In this document: in pieces, positions 33,043 to 42,987 of the stretch
Position numbering within the stretch: the stretch's first letter is position 1
Layout of the letters: the number at the start of each line of letters is the position of its first letter
NCBI GenBank assembly: GCA_029834535.1
Contig: JAQMWT010000451.1
Span: 1-64,000 of the forward strand
Source of the DNA: Chrysophaeum taylorii
Taxonomy: Eukaryota; Sar; Pelagophyceae; Pelagomonadales; Pelagomonadaceae
Direction of reading: 5' to 3'
Length of the DNA stretch: 64,000 nucleotides
Notes under the pieces: generated by a model
Seen by the model: the letters and a program-made list of their open reading frames with translations, nothing else
The model's database searches: none
Told to the model about the DNA's origin: nothing
Made by a program: the position numbers and the translations under genes

Positions 33043-33390
33043 GGCCAGTAAGTTCGCCAGTAAGTTCACCTAGTCCCAATCTCTAACCCCAGTAAGTTCA
33101 CCTGGTCCCAGTAAGTTCACCTGGTCAGTAAGTTCACCTAGTCCAAATCTCTAACCCCAGTAAGTTCGGCGTAAACCCACTCGTGCTCACACCACTCCTT
33201 CGAGCTCGTCGCTGTCGCCTCCGCCAATCTAAGGTGCTTCGATCCGCACACGCCGCTAACCTTTCAGTTTACTCTAAAACCCCCAGTAAGCTCACCTGGT
33301 CCCAGTAAGTTCACCTGGTCACTATATTCACCTAGTCCCAATCCCAAACCCCAGTAAGTCCACGTGGTCCCAGTAAGTTCACCTACAGTG
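33043..33390 (-). repeat. Tandem and interspersed CAGTAAGTTCACC repeats
   Basis: About ten units of CAGTAAGTTCACCTGGTCC or variants occur, with the 70-bp unit (CCGCCAATCTAAG...) embedded at 33215-33285. It is the inverse of the block following the helicase fragment at 8431-8935. It begins only about 30 bp upstream of the ALKBH2-like start codon. Confidence 0.7.
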
Positions 33391-34037
33391 CGCGTGTAGA
33401 CGCCGGGAGGGGGCTTATCGGTATTGCGCAGCACGTGTGGGGTAGGGCGGAGTCGTCGACTCAGAAGAGCATATTCTCGGGGTTGCCGATCGACAGAGAG
33501 CCACGTAGAGCTGGACGTGACAGAAGACGGGCTTGTGGGCAAGAGGACGCCGACCTCGCGGGGCGTCTGGCCCTGGCTCTTGTTGATCGTTTGGCGTCGG
33601 CGGGCCTTAAGAAGGGATACAGATTCGAGGAGCCTCGGTGACACGACGCGATCGCTGATGTATCCGGTGCCGTTCCAGAGGCCGTGCGACGGGTCGAGGT
33701 TGCGAAGACTTTAAGCTCGCGATCAAAGTCAGCATGCCGTTGGTTGTCAGGGAGTTGAAAACTCGACTGTTAAGAGCGAGGCGTCGTCTTCCGACCCAAC
33801 CTAGTCGGCCGAAAAGAACTCCGACGCCTCGTCTTCGGAAAAAAAAGGCCGCGGTCATGCGCGCGTTGTCAGCATCGACAACATCGTTTCGACGGGGCGT
33901 GAGAATGGCGCGCTGAAAGAGCCGCCGCGGGTCGTGGAAATAGTCTGCGAGGTCGCCGTAGACGGCTTGGAGGATCACTGTCTGGCTCTCGCGCCTACCT
34001 GATCTTTACTCTCGTGCCTATCTGATCCTTACCCTAA
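33391..34037 (-). pseudogene. Helitron (PIF1-like) helicase C-terminal fragment, second copy
   Basis: Minus-strand pieces read LADYFHDPRRLFQRAILTPR (about 33900-33960), FNSLTTNGM, DRVV-like and TEAPRICIPS, then TINKSQGQTPREVGVLLP in another frame (about 33520-33580). Order and motifs match the fragment at 7835-8430, to which it is closely related in DNA sequence. Frame shifts and stops show decay. Both copies have the same termini, suggesting they derive from one element type. Confidence 0.72.
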
Positions 34038-34387
34038 ATCTAGGGACAAACAAACAGACAGACAGACAGACAGACAAACATCTGTCGATTAGTAGTTAGG
34101 ATGATGCCAAGATTACAAAAGCGGCCATAACAACAAAACCCTTACCTTATTAGCCGCGAGGCATATCACACCACCTTTGACCGACCCCACATCATCGCCT
34201 CGCGCGATCGACACGACAGTGCGGCTGCCGGCGTTATAGATGGCCGCCAACAACTCCCCGAATCCCAGTGCCGGTGGTTGGATGTGCAGGGTGTGCTCGT
34301 TATTATTATTATTATTATTATTAACACCCGAGTGGATGGATCGTCCTTCCTTCCTGCGGTGCAAAATGTATGTTTCCCGAGCAACAA
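34038..34387. other. Repeat-derived flank
   Basis: It contains (ACAG)n at 34048-34079, a CATCTGTCGATTAGTAGT stretch shared with 7488-7510 in the miniature element, and a (TTA)n tract at 34299-34324. No gene is seen. Confidence 0.5.
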
Positions 34388-34816
34388 CTAGTCTTTTTTC
34401 TTGGGTAAGGTGGCCGCGGCGAGGCCGACAGAGGCGACCGTGGCCACCCCGATGAGGGCCCAGCTCGAGCGCTCGACTTTGTCGTTCTCCAGCGTTTCGG
34501 GAATCTTGTCCCAGATAGTGTGGCGCATCGCTCCGAGGAAGTGGTAGACAAGGGGGAACGCGACGGCGAACTTTGCCGCGGGGGCAGCGGGTGAGGACCC
34601 GAGGGATGCGGCGAGGGCGCCGACGTCGCCGCCAGCGAGGGAGATGGCCGCAACGCCGCCGAGGCCAACGGAAAGCAAGACTCCCGTCACCCGCTGCGTG
34701 ATCGAGGAGACGGCCGCGATCGGAAAGGCGTACTGCGTCACGTGCGGCGACACGGGCCGGCCCATGGCCTTCATCCGGTCAGTGTAGGTCGCTAGGCCCC
34801 GCGCCAGTCGGTTCAT
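34388..34816 (-). CDS. SDHC: Succinate dehydrogenase cytochrome b560 subunit (SDHC)
   Basis: The 142-residue protein has the family signature RPVSPHVTQY followed by SSITQRVTGVLLS, three hydrophobic helices, and YHFLGAMRHTIWD with the heme-ligand type His92. It anchors succinate dehydrogenase (complex II) in the inner mitochondrial membrane and forms the quinone and heme sites. The start at the ATG of MNRLARGLATYTDR gives a short amphipathic basic N-terminus fitting a mitochondrial presequence. Confidence 0.9.
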   Translation of the reverse strand: MNRLARGLATYTDRMKAMGRPVSPHVTQYAFPIAAVSSITQRVTGVLLSVGLGGVAAISLAGGDVGALAASLGSSPAAPAAKFAVAFPLVYHFLGAMRHTIWDKIPETLENDKVERSSWALIGVATVASVGLAAATLPKKKD

Positions 34817-35077
34817 TCTTTTTTCCTTCCTTCCGCGACAGCAGAAGAACAACAACGAGGGGGCACTCACTCACTCGACCAGTTTTTTTCCGTTAGAAAC
34901 TGAGACCCCACCTGACCTGGGGGAGTGAGTGGTGAGACCGCAGCACCTGTCTCGTTCGTCGTCGGAGCTGGCGAGTGGGTCTTGTCTCGATTCCTATCCA
35001 ACAATCGAAGGGCCATAGCATTGCCGCGCGAGTTGACAAATAAATAAATAAATAGTCAGTCGTCAGGGAAGTGAGCG
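34817..35077. other. Short intergenic region
   Basis: It holds the 5' flank of SDHC and the 3' flank of the MFS gene, with an AAATAAATAAATA stretch (35039-35053) likely serving 3' processing. No gene is seen. Confidence 0.4.
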
Positions 35078-36376
35078 TCAAATAAAGGTACCAACAGCCC
35101 TTGTTATTGGCGGCGGGTCCACGTCTCTGTCTTTGTCGTCGTCCTCAGGCGGGGTTCTGAGCAGCAAAGTGCGGAGAGGGGGGGTGAACGTAGCGAAATC
35201 GAAATCAACGTCGTCATCGTCGTCGTCGTCGTCGTGGGGGGCGAGGAGCATCGCCAGGTTGGCGAGGGCCGCGAGGGCCGTCGCGAGAAAGACGGCGAAG
35301 ACGAGGGTGGGCCCCTCGAAGGCAGCCCCAAACCAAAAGCCAAAAGCGGTGGAGAGGAGCTCGGCGCCGAGGAAGAGGGAGGCGAGGGCGGCTCCGACGA
35401 GGTGGGGCGGGGCGATGGTCGCGGCGAGCTCGGCGCCAAAGGGCATGACGGGGGTAGAGGCCGCCGAGAAGCAGGTCCAGGCAAGCGCGACGGCCCATAA
35501 CTTTTTCGAGGCAGTCGCGGCGACGAGCGCGATCGCCGCTACCGCCGCCGCCCCTTGCGTCCCGCAGAGCAACAGCTCCAAACTCCTTCGTTCCTTTCGC
35601 ACGAGGGCGCTCAAGAGTACCGCGAAGATCGAGGCACTCACGGTGACGACGGCACCGACGTCGCCGACGCACGTCTCGCCGCACGCTCCGAGCAACGCCG
35701 AATCCAAAAGCTCCGCCCAGGCCCAATACCCCCCCTGGCCGATCGCGTAGGCCGCCAGCAGCAAGGCGAGCTTGGGCCTTCGCACGAGCCTCGCCACCTG
35801 CAGCGAATAGCGAATGGATTCGTATTTTTTGGACCGTCCGAAGGTCGCGAGAGCGGAGAGAAAAAAGAAGAGGGCGTAGGCGGCTCGGACGGCCAGCCAC
35901 CCCCGCACCCCGAAGGGCCGCACCACGCGCGGCGCGATCAGGTAGGCCGCGGCCGACCCAACGTTGTTGGCGACGCTCACGACAGTCGTGACTCTCGCCG
36001 TCCATCGTTCGGGGACGTAGGACCTCGCGAAAGCCGCGGCCGTCGACACGATCAGCGGCTGGCCGACTGCCGCGACGCAGGAGCCCAAAACGAGGGTTTC
36101 GAACCCGGGGATCACCGTCAGGGCGGCCCCGAGGGCCTGGGTGAAGGCGCCCGTCAGCAACGCGATTCGGACATTCTTGTCCACGAGGTAGCCGCAGGGC
36201 AGGCAGGTCACGCAGTAGACGCCGAGGTACAGGTTTGAGACAGCGTTGAGAGTGCTCGCGGACCGACCATAGTACCGCTCGGCATGCTCCAGAATGGCGG
36301 CGATCCCGAGCCAGTTGATTGCGCACACAGACGACACGCCGCAGGCCACGCCAACGCGGACCCACCAAAACACCAT
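35078..36376 (-). CDS. Major facilitator transporter, SLC49 (FLVCR/MFSD7)-like
   Basis: The 432-residue protein has about 12 hydrophobic helices. The pattern LNAVSNLYLGVYCVTCLPCGYLVDK at helix 2 (visible from LNAVSNLYLG), ALGAAL, and GQPLIVSTAAAFARSYVPER then NNVGSAAAYLIAP match the FLVCR/MFSD7 branch, whose members move heme, choline or related substrates. An acidic Asp run and a soluble tail follow the last helix. The start at the ATG of MVFWWVRVG (36376) puts it 46 bp head-to-head from the fibrillin gene. Substrate and membrane cannot be inferred. Confidence 0.78.
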   Translation of the reverse strand: MVFWWVRVGVACGVSSVCAINWLGIAAILEHAERYYGRSASTLNAVSNLYLGVYCVTCLPCGYLVDKNVRIALLTGAFTQALGAALTVIPGFETLVLGSCVAAVGQPLIVSTAAAFARSYVPERWTARVTTVVSVANNVGSAAAYLIAPRVVRPFGVRGWLAVRAAYALFFFLSALATFGRSKKYESIRYSLQVARLVRRPKLALLLAAYAIGQGGYWAWAELLDSALLGACGETCVGDVGAVVTVSASIFAVLLSALVRKERRSLELLLCGTQGAAAVAAIALVAATASKKLWAVALAWTCFSAASTPVMPFGAELAATIAPPHLVGAALASLFLGAELLSTAFGFWFGAAFEGPTLVFAVFLATALAALANLAMLLAPHDDDDDDDDVDFDFATFTPPLRTLLLRTPPEDDDKDRDVDPPPITRAVGTFI

Positions 36377-36422
36377 TAGGAAGGAGGAGGGTTTGAGGGT
36401 CGAGAAGAAGAAGAAGAAGAAA
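36377..36422. promoter_or_regulatory. 46-bp divergent intergenic region with GAA repeats
   Basis: It separates the MFS and fibrillin start codons. A purine-only GAA tract runs into the fibrillin ATG and may be its leader. Confidence 0.4.
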
Positions 36423-37049
36423 ATGCTCCTGCTGACGTTGTTGGCGGTGACGAGCGCTCTGACACCAACGGTGGATCGGACGATCGCCGCGCGGTCGCGG
36501 CTCGTGGCTGCCCTGGATAACGCGCGCGAGGACCGGGAGATCGTCGCGGCAATCGACGCAATCGAGGCCGCAACGCCCTTCAAGGGCTTCGCCTCGGAGG
36601 ACTTCGTATCCTTCGCCGTCGCCGGCGACTGGCAGCTCGACTACGCGACGCGCCGCGACTCGACGAATCTCACAAAGTCGTACGTGCGGGTGAGAGACAT
36701 CTCGCAGACAGTGGAGAAAGACGCGTCGAGGACGAGAGTCGCGTGGACCCTCCCGACTACCGGCGACGCGGGTACCCTCGAAGTTAGGAGTACGATGCGC
36801 TTCCAGGCGGAGCCGAGACCCCACCACGTCCTCCGCCTCGACGGCCATTTCCTCAAACCCCTCCATAAACTATCCGCGGAACCGACCGACGTCGTGAATC
36901 ACGTTGCCGCCAGCGTCCCCTACGAACTCTTCCACCCGGACCGCACGGTCATCGAGCTCCTTTACGTCGACCCCGAGCTCAAAATTCTCCGATGCACCCG
37001 CGGAACCACAGACCCCGTCCTCACCTGCCAAGTCTGGAGACGGCAATAG
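36423..37049 (+). CDS. Plastid lipid-associated protein / fibrillin family (PAP)
   Basis: The 208-residue protein has a short signal peptide (MLLLTLLAVTSA) and then a PAP/fibrillin domain: FAVAGDWQLDYATRR near the start of the barrel and LLYVDPELKILRCTRG near its end. Fibrillins are lipocalin-like proteins of plastoglobules and thylakoids that bind lipids or quinone precursors. The signal peptide fits import into a secondary plastid. It is tail-to-tail with the small plastid protein, with 9 bp between stops. Confidence 0.82.
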   Translation: MLLLTLLAVTSALTPTVDRTIAARSRLVAALDNAREDREIVAAIDAIEAATPFKGFASEDFVSFAVAGDWQLDYATRRDSTNLTKSYVRVRDISQTVEKDASRTRVAWTLPTTGDAGTLEVRSTMRFQAEPRPHHVLRLDGHFLKPLHKLSAEPTDVVNHVAASVPYELFHPDRTVIELLYVDPELKILRCTRGTTDPVLTCQVWRRQ

Positions 37050-37058
37050 GTGTATTTA

Positions 37059-37340
37059 TTACTTGCGAAAGTACCCGCGGCGCCGGGCCTGCTGGTCCCG
37101 AGCGCGGCGACCGGGTTCTGCGCCGAGCTTGTCCTCTTCGCGCACAACGCCCACCATAGGCAGCTGCGTGATAGCGAGGGCGACGGCGAGCGCGCCGAAG
37201 GCGATAACGGGAATTCGCGGGTCCGGAAGCTCCGCGCTCTTAGTCGTCGCCGCCGCCAAAGCGACACTCGTGGCCACAACAGCCGGAGCGAAGGCCCGGA
37301 CGCTCCCCATCATCATGACGCACAACATCATCTTCCACAT
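37059..37340 (-). CDS. Small plastid-targeted membrane protein, unknown
   Basis: The 93-residue protein begins MWKMMLCVMMMGSVRAFAP, a signal peptide with the AFAP cleavage motif of ochrophyte plastid proteins. A transit-like stretch, one hydrophobic helix (PVIAFGALAVALAITQLP) and a basic tail (RRARDQQARRRGYFRK) follow. Size and single helix resemble small thylakoid subunits or assembly factors, but no family is recognised. Confidence 0.7.
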   Translation of the reverse strand: MWKMMLCVMMMGSVRAFAPAVVATSVALAAATTKSAELPDPRIPVIAFGALAVALAITQLPMVGVVREEDKLGAEPGRRARDQQARRRGYFRK

Positions 37341-39226
37341 TTCGTATCCTAAACCCGCGCCGACTTCTTCTTCCCATCGAGAATTTTTGAGATTTATTTT
37401 CTTTTTTATTTTCTTTCTTTGCTCGCAGCACCACCAGCAGCAGCCGCCGCCGGACATACCACTTATCACCGGATGGATCGCGAGTGCTCTCGCTGACAGG
37501 GGAGAGAGAGCTTTATGACGTCGTGACGGGCCCTCAATATTACGCTCTGATCTTATTGTTGGTAGATTTCGTTCGAGCGAGGCGCTCTACCGTACGACGA
37601 CGACGCGCGCCAATAACCAACCAATCAATCAATCAATCAATCGTGCACACGTTGATGATGAAACGTGAGCAGTGGCACTGAGACTCGGAGCGAACATCAA
37701 GGTATCGTCGCCGATTCCGGCGGAGTTCCCCAAGTTGGAGCCCTAAACTAAAACCAGGGGTGTTCGGCGGCAGTTCTGAGATGCGACGCACTGCGTCGGC
37801 GCGACGCAGTGGAACTAAGGCCAAGGCGTGTCCGGACATAAGAACATAATTGCTATTACACTATGCGGTGCGCGATCTTGCGACCATGTCGTCCTTGACC
37901 GTCACAATTTGGGTCGTTTTTTGGATGTCGCTGTTGCCGATTCTGATCACCGGTCGCTCAGTAAAAAGTTCCGAATCATCCAGATGCGACGCGCGCGGCA
38001 TGACAATAATGGTTAAAAACCCCCTCCCGCTGGTGGGTGCGGCTTTTTTTTGTTGCGCTGTGCATGATAACTACCGGACGTTAGCAACGATGCCGCGCGG
38101 ACGCGAGCTCTCTCCAAGTTGGGGAGAGCGGTGCGCGCCACGTCTTCTGCCAGACGCAATACCGGGATGGTTGGTTCACAGCAGCAGCTAAGATTATATC
38201 GCCCCCAATTCACGCGGCAACTCGGCGTTCTTGGCGATCACGTCCTCGGCCGCCGCGCGTTGCTTTCTCCCCACTCCTCTGCGAGTTGCTGGTCGGGAAG
38301 TTTCGAAGGTGGTACAGGCAAAAGGAACGCGGGATCTTCTCGACGTGTGACGGGCCAATAAATGCCGACTCCGAGTCGCTTGATGGTACGTCGCGATATT
38401 GGAGGTCCGTCTTAAGATCCAAGGATATGTCGTCAGGTCAGGTCAGGTACTTTCCAAGCCGGATGGTACGCACTGTTCAACACTTGAGGAAAATGTCGAA
38501 ACGTTCGTCGACCTTTGCGAAGCTATATCATCATCTCCAGCCTAGTTTTGACGCAGGAATCATCGAGGACATCGCACAGCCGTGATGAACTTTGTGCTGC
38601 ACCGTCGTATGACGAGAAGATACGTCGTGCTGTGCGGTAGCTCAGTCTGTCAGCTACAGGAGCATTGGGCGTAGGAGAACGTTTTTGATATGGCGGTCGT
38701 TTGGTGGTCGTCAGAGCAGGTTCGGAACTGAAGTGCTGCATATGATATCTGGTCGTCCAAGAAACAACATGGGATTATATTTCGGCCTTCTTTCTATTTT
38801 GCCGGCCGCCGAAGAATGGTAAAAAGGTAGCCTTTCGCTGCTTATTATCGCGGCGTGATGATGCTCGAGGTTTTTCGAACAAAATACCGTCTCCAACATC
38901 TTACTATCTCGGATTCAAATCCGCCGAGCTAGAAACCGACGAATCGTAGCGCGGCTTACGGCCGGAACGGGGGACAGCCGACGCAGCAACCTTCAGTCGC
39001 CTGAAGATGGCATGCGTCCCGAGCATTATGTCGCAGGAGTGTAGTGAGTGAGTGAGTACACGCTGTAGAGGAGGAGACCCGGTATTGAACCGAGGATCGA
39101 TCGACTTAAATTCCGTTGCCCTGATATCATCATCATCACAAGAGATTCCTTCCGATAATGGATGAATCAGAAGAAGGGTAAGCAAGCAAGCAGTCGGGAG
39201 CGAGTCATCATCATCATCGTCATAAT
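37341..39226. other. Long intergenic region, no recognised gene
   Basis: Open frames here lack family resemblance. A T-arm-like sequence at 39080-39096 (minus) does not extend to a cloverleaf. The final ~200 bp is the P4-ATPase upstream region, with ATC triplets just before its ATG. Confidence 0.45.
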
Positions 39227-42200
39227 ATGTGGCGGTTCGTGGAGCAGTGCTTGACGTTCGAGGAGGAGGGCGAGGCGTGGCGGTCGGTGGAGGTGAAGGA
39301 GGGCATGGTGTGCGATGGGTACGGTAATTTCTGCGACAATTCGATCAAGACGTCGAAGTACAACGCGGTGACGTTTGTTCCGCGGTCGCTTTTCGAGCAG
39401 TTTCGGCGCACGGCGAACCAGTACTTTTTGCTCATCTCGATTCTCATGATTCTCGGAAGCTACACGAAATTGTTCTTCTCGCCGCTCACGGCATACTCGA
39501 CGATCGCTCCGTTGGCGTTGATATTAGCGTTGACGATGGGGAAGGAGGGCGTCGAAGACTTAAAACGACACCGGTCGGACGAGAAGGTGAACAACACGCC
39601 CGCGAAGGTCGTGAGAAAGGACCGCGAAGATACGATTGTTCCGTGGCGGGATCTGCGACCGGGACACGTTGTCCTCCTGAAGGACAGAGAGGAGATTCCG
39701 GCGGATTTGGTGCTGCTGAGTTGTCCCGATTCGAGCGCGTACGTCGAAACTTCGAACATCGACGGCGAAACTAACTTGAAGATAAAGAAGGCTGCGGGCG
39801 TGAGCGGGTGGGACTTCAAGCTCGACTTCGAGCCGCCGTGCGGGCGCATCCACACGTTCGAGGGGACTCTCGGCGACATTCCGCTTGATTCGAGCCACTT
39901 TTTGTTGCGAGGGTCTACCCTCCGGAACACGAAATGGGCTCGCGGCGTGGTATGTTACACGGGCCGCGACACGCGATTGGTCAGAAACTCGAGGGAGGCA
40001 CCCTCCAAGTTGAGCGAGATGGAGCGCGTGGTGAATAATATGGTGTACTTCATACTGTTCAGCATGGCGGTGATCACGTCGATCTCGACGGTCGCTTACG
40101 CGGCGTGGAATTCAAAGTACAAGAAAGATTTGTGGTATTTGTGCTACCGGTATAACCATCCCGACGTCCCGCCGCTCTTTTCGGACAACTGCAAGGAGGG
40201 GTCTCACTACGCGACGGGCTCGTTGTGGTTTACGTTTTTTATCCTCTACAACAATTTCATTCCGATTTCGCTCTACGTGACGATAGAGGTGATCAATTAT
40301 TGCCAAGCATATTACGTCGACAACGACCTCCGCATGTACGACGAAGACTCGGAGACCCCAGCCCTCGCGCGGACCTCGAACATGAACGCAGATCTCGGGA
40401 TGATCAAGCACATTTTCTCGGACAAGACGGGGACCCTAACGCGAAACGTGATGCGGTTCGAGCGGTGCGCGGTCGCCGGCAACGTCTACGGCGCGCCCGA
40501 CGCCGCGCCGCCGTTTCGTCTCGCTGCGCTCCGCCAGCTCGTGGTTGCGAATCATGCCAAGGAGGAGCGCGATTTCGTCACGATCATGGCGGTCTGCCAT
40601 ACGGTCGTCCCCGAGAGAAAAGAAGACGGTATCGCGTATCAGGCCGAGTCGCCCGACGAAGAAGCGTTGGTGAAAGGGGCGATCGAGTTGGGGTTGACGT
40701 TCGAGGATCGCGGGACCAAGGGGGTGAAGGTGGTGCTCGCGTCGCCAGGAGGAATCGACGGCGGCGGAACCTCCCTCGAGTTCGAGATCTTAGCCCTCAT
40801 CCCCTTCGACAGCACGAGGAAGAGAATGTCGGTGGTGGCGAGGCTGCCCAACAACAGCGTCCGCGTCATGACCAAGGGCGCCGACACGGTGATAAAACCG
40901 CTGGCGGCTTCGAACTTCGACCGCCTCGCTCCGCATCTCGACGCCTTTGCGCGCGACGGGCTCAGGACCCTCGTCCTCGCGCAGCGCGATATCTCGAGCT
41001 CGGAGTACGGGTCGTGGGCCGAGAAGTTTCGCGCGGCCGAAACGTCCACGGCCGGCGACAGGAGCCAGAAGCTCGCTGCCGCGGCAGCCCTGATCGAACG
41101 CGACCTCGATGTGGTCGGGGCCACCGCTATCGAAGACCGCCTCCAGGATGGCGTCCCCGAGACGGTCGCCGACCTCGCGAACGCTGGAATCAAGATATGG
41201 GTTCTCACGGGCGACAAAATGGAGACGGCGATCAACATCGGGTATTCGGCCAGGCTCTTGACCCCCGACATGTACTTGGTCAAGATGCCGGTCGAAAACG
41301 CGACCCCCGGACCCGACAAGGACTACGGGGTGCGCCGCCAGCTCGACGCGCTAGAGGCCCTCGTCGCCAACGCGGCGAACAAGAGCACCTCCTCCTCCTC
41401 GGCAGCGGGGGCCGCCGCCGCCGCTCCTCGACCGCCGCCGCCGTCGTCTTTGGACGACGACGACGCCAGACGCGCGCTCCCCAAACCGCTTCTTGTTGAG
41501 GAGGACGAACGCCGCGCCTCTTCCGCGAGTTCCCGAACCTTCGCGTCCGACTCTCTCGCGCTGGTGATCGAGGGATCGACGGCCGTCGAGGCTATCCTCG
41601 GCGACCCCGAGCTCGAGGACAGGCTGCTACGGCTGGCGCAGGCGTGCCGCGCTGTGGTTGCGTGCCGCGTCTCGCCTGCCCAAAAACGGCTCATCGTCAA
41701 GCTCGTCAAGGACGCGTCGAAGCGTACCACTAGCTTCGCTTCTCGAGCCTTCGATCGCCCTATCACGCTCGCGATCGGCGACGGCGCGAACGACGTCGGC
41801 ATGATCCAGGAGGCCCAGGTCGGCGTCGGCATCTCGGGGAAGGAGGGCCGCCAGGCTGTGAACAACGCCGACTTCGCCATCGCCCAGTTCCGCTTTTTAA
41901 AACTCCTCTTGCTGTACCACGGCCGCCGGAACTACCGTCGCCTCGCCAAAGTTATCGTATACTCGTTCTTCAAGAATATCGTCCTCACCTTTGTTCTCTT
42001 CTACTTCCAATCCGACTGCGGCTGGTCGGGCACATCCTTCTACGAAGCCTGGGTCTACTCGGGCTTTAATTTTTTCCTCGGTCTCCTCCCGTTTTGCATG
42101 GGCTTCTTCGACGTCGACATTTCCGACCCCACCGTCGAAAAATACCCGCGCCTCTACGCGGCCGGTCTCCACCGCATGGACCTCAACGTGACCAACACGG

Positions 42201-42946
42201 CCTACGCGACCCTGGAGGCGATCGCGGCCTCCGTCCTCATCTACTTCCTCACGCGCGAAGCATTCGCAAGACCTGGCGCCGTCTGGCAGCGTCACGGCAA
42301 AGTCGCAGACGTGTGGGTTTTTGGCACGACGGTTTTCGTCGGCATGGTCGCCGCGATGACGGCTCGCGCTGTTCTCCTGGTCGAAGCCTGGAACGTCGTC
42401 GTATTCGTGTGCCTCGCCCTCCAAGCAGCCATGCTCTACACGTTCGTCCTCTTCATGTCCCAGACTTCTGTCTACGTCGACTACGACTTCTTCGGCGTCG
42501 CCTACCACGCCTTCTCCCTCGGCACTTTCTGGCTCGTCTCTCTCGCCGTCGTCCCCGCGACCGTCGCTACCCTCCAACTTCTCATCAACGCCGTCCACCT
42601 CGAGTTCTTTCCGACCATTAGCGACGTCGGCAAGGAAATCGACCGAGGTCACGTCGACGGCGAGCACGTCGACCAGCTCCTCCCGCTCCGCGCGCGCCAG
42701 TGGGTTCACACCCTCGTCTCCAGGTTCCTCGGCGTCTCGAAGGAATCCTCTCCCACCTACATCACGCGCGACTCGCTGCGCGAAATCCACCAGGCCCTCC
42801 CCCGCGAGCAGTCCATCCTCCTCGGCCTCCAGGACGACGTATCCTCCTCCTTCGCCTTCGACGCCGCCTCCACCCACCTCGGCGCCGGCGCCGGCGAGGA
42901 CACCGAAGCCCCCCGCTCCCGCGCCAACTCGGACGCCATCGTCTAA
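39227..42946 (+). CDS. P4-type ATPase (phospholipid flippase)
   Basis: The 1239-residue protein carries all P4 hallmarks: NSIKTSKYN with FRRTANQYFL at TM1, DGETNLKIKKA in the actuator domain, IFSDKTGTLTRN with phosphorylated Asp399, VLTGDKMETAINIG, and GDGANDVGMIQEA. Ten membrane helices are expected, six after the P domain. P4-ATPases move aminophospholipids to the cytosolic leaflet, usually with a CDC50 partner. A Ser/Ala/Pro/Asp-rich insertion (about residues 722-770) separates GDK from GDGAND. A soluble C-terminal tail may be regulatory. Confidence 0.96.
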   Translation: MWRFVEQCLTFEEEGEAWRSVEVKEGMVCDGYGNFCDNSIKTSKYNAVTFVPRSLFEQFRRTANQYFLLISILMILGSYTKLFFSPLTAYSTIAPLALILALTMGKEGVEDLKRHRSDEKVNNTPAKVVRKDREDTIVPWRDLRPGHVVLLKDREEIPADLVLLSCPDSSAYVETSNIDGETNLKIKKAAGVSGWDFKLDFEPPCGRIHTFEGTLGDIPLDSSHFLLRGSTLRNTKWARGVVCYTGRDTRLVRNSREAPSKLSEMERVVNNMVYFILFSMAVITSISTVAYAAWNSKYKKDLWYLCYRYNHPDVPPLFSDNCKEGSHYATGSLWFTFFILYNNFIPISLYVTIEVINYCQAYYVDNDLRMYDEDSETPALARTSNMNADLGMIKHIFSDKTGTLTRNVMRFERCAVAGNVYGAPDAAPPFRLAALRQLVVANHAKEERDFVTIMAVCHTVVPERKEDGIAYQAESPDEEALVKGAIELGLTFEDRGTKGVKVVLASPGGIDGGGTSLEFEILALIPFDSTRKRMSVVARLPNNSVRVMTKGADTVIKPLAASNFDRLAPHLDAFARDGLRTLVLAQRDISSSEYGSWAEKFRAAETSTAGDRSQKLAAAAALIERDLDVVGATAIEDRLQDGVPETVADLANAGIKIWVLTGDKMETAINIGYSARLLTPDMYLVKMPVENATPGPDKDYGVRRQLDALEALVANAANKSTSSSSAAGAAAAAPRPPPPSSLDDDDARRALPKPLLVEEDERRASSASSRTFASDSLALVIEGSTAVEAILGDPELEDRLLRLAQACRAVVACRVSPAQKRLIVKLVKDASKRTTSFASRAFDRPITLAIGDGANDVGMIQEAQVGVGISGKEGRQAVNNADFAIAQFRFLKLLLLYHGRRNYRRLAKVIVYSFFKNIVLTFVLFYFQSDCGWSGTSFYEAWVYSGFNFFLGLLPFCMGFFDVDISDPTVEKYPRLYAAGLHRMDLNVTNTAYATLEAIAASVLIYFLTREAFARPGAVWQRHGKVADVWVFGTTVFVGMVAAMTARAVLLVEAWNVVVFVCLALQAAMLYTFVLFMSQTSVYVDYDFFGVAYHAFSLGTFWLVSLAVVPATVATLQLLINAVHLEFFPTISDVGKEIDRGHVDGEHVDQLLPLRARQWVHTLVSRFLGVSKESSPTYITRDSLREIHQALPREQSILLGLQDDVSSSFAFDAASTHLGAGAGEDTEAPRSRANSDAIV

Positions 42947-42987
42947 GAAAAAAAAAAAGTTTGGGAAAAGCAGGAAGAAGGGTAAGG

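Noticed and set aside
35214-36866. 550-codon minus-strand frame overlapping the MFS gene
   Set aside because: Arg-rich composition with no domain. It overlaps the recognisable transporter in another frame and the fibrillin gene on the other strand.
39078-39100. T-arm-like CTCGGTTCAATACCGGG on the minus strand, possible tRNA
   Set aside because: No matching acceptor stem, D-arm or well-paired anticodon arm could be drawn at the expected distances.
41897-42877. 326-codon minus-strand frame opposite the P4-ATPase
   Set aside because: A shadow of the conserved ATPase C-terminal half; acidic low-complexity translation.
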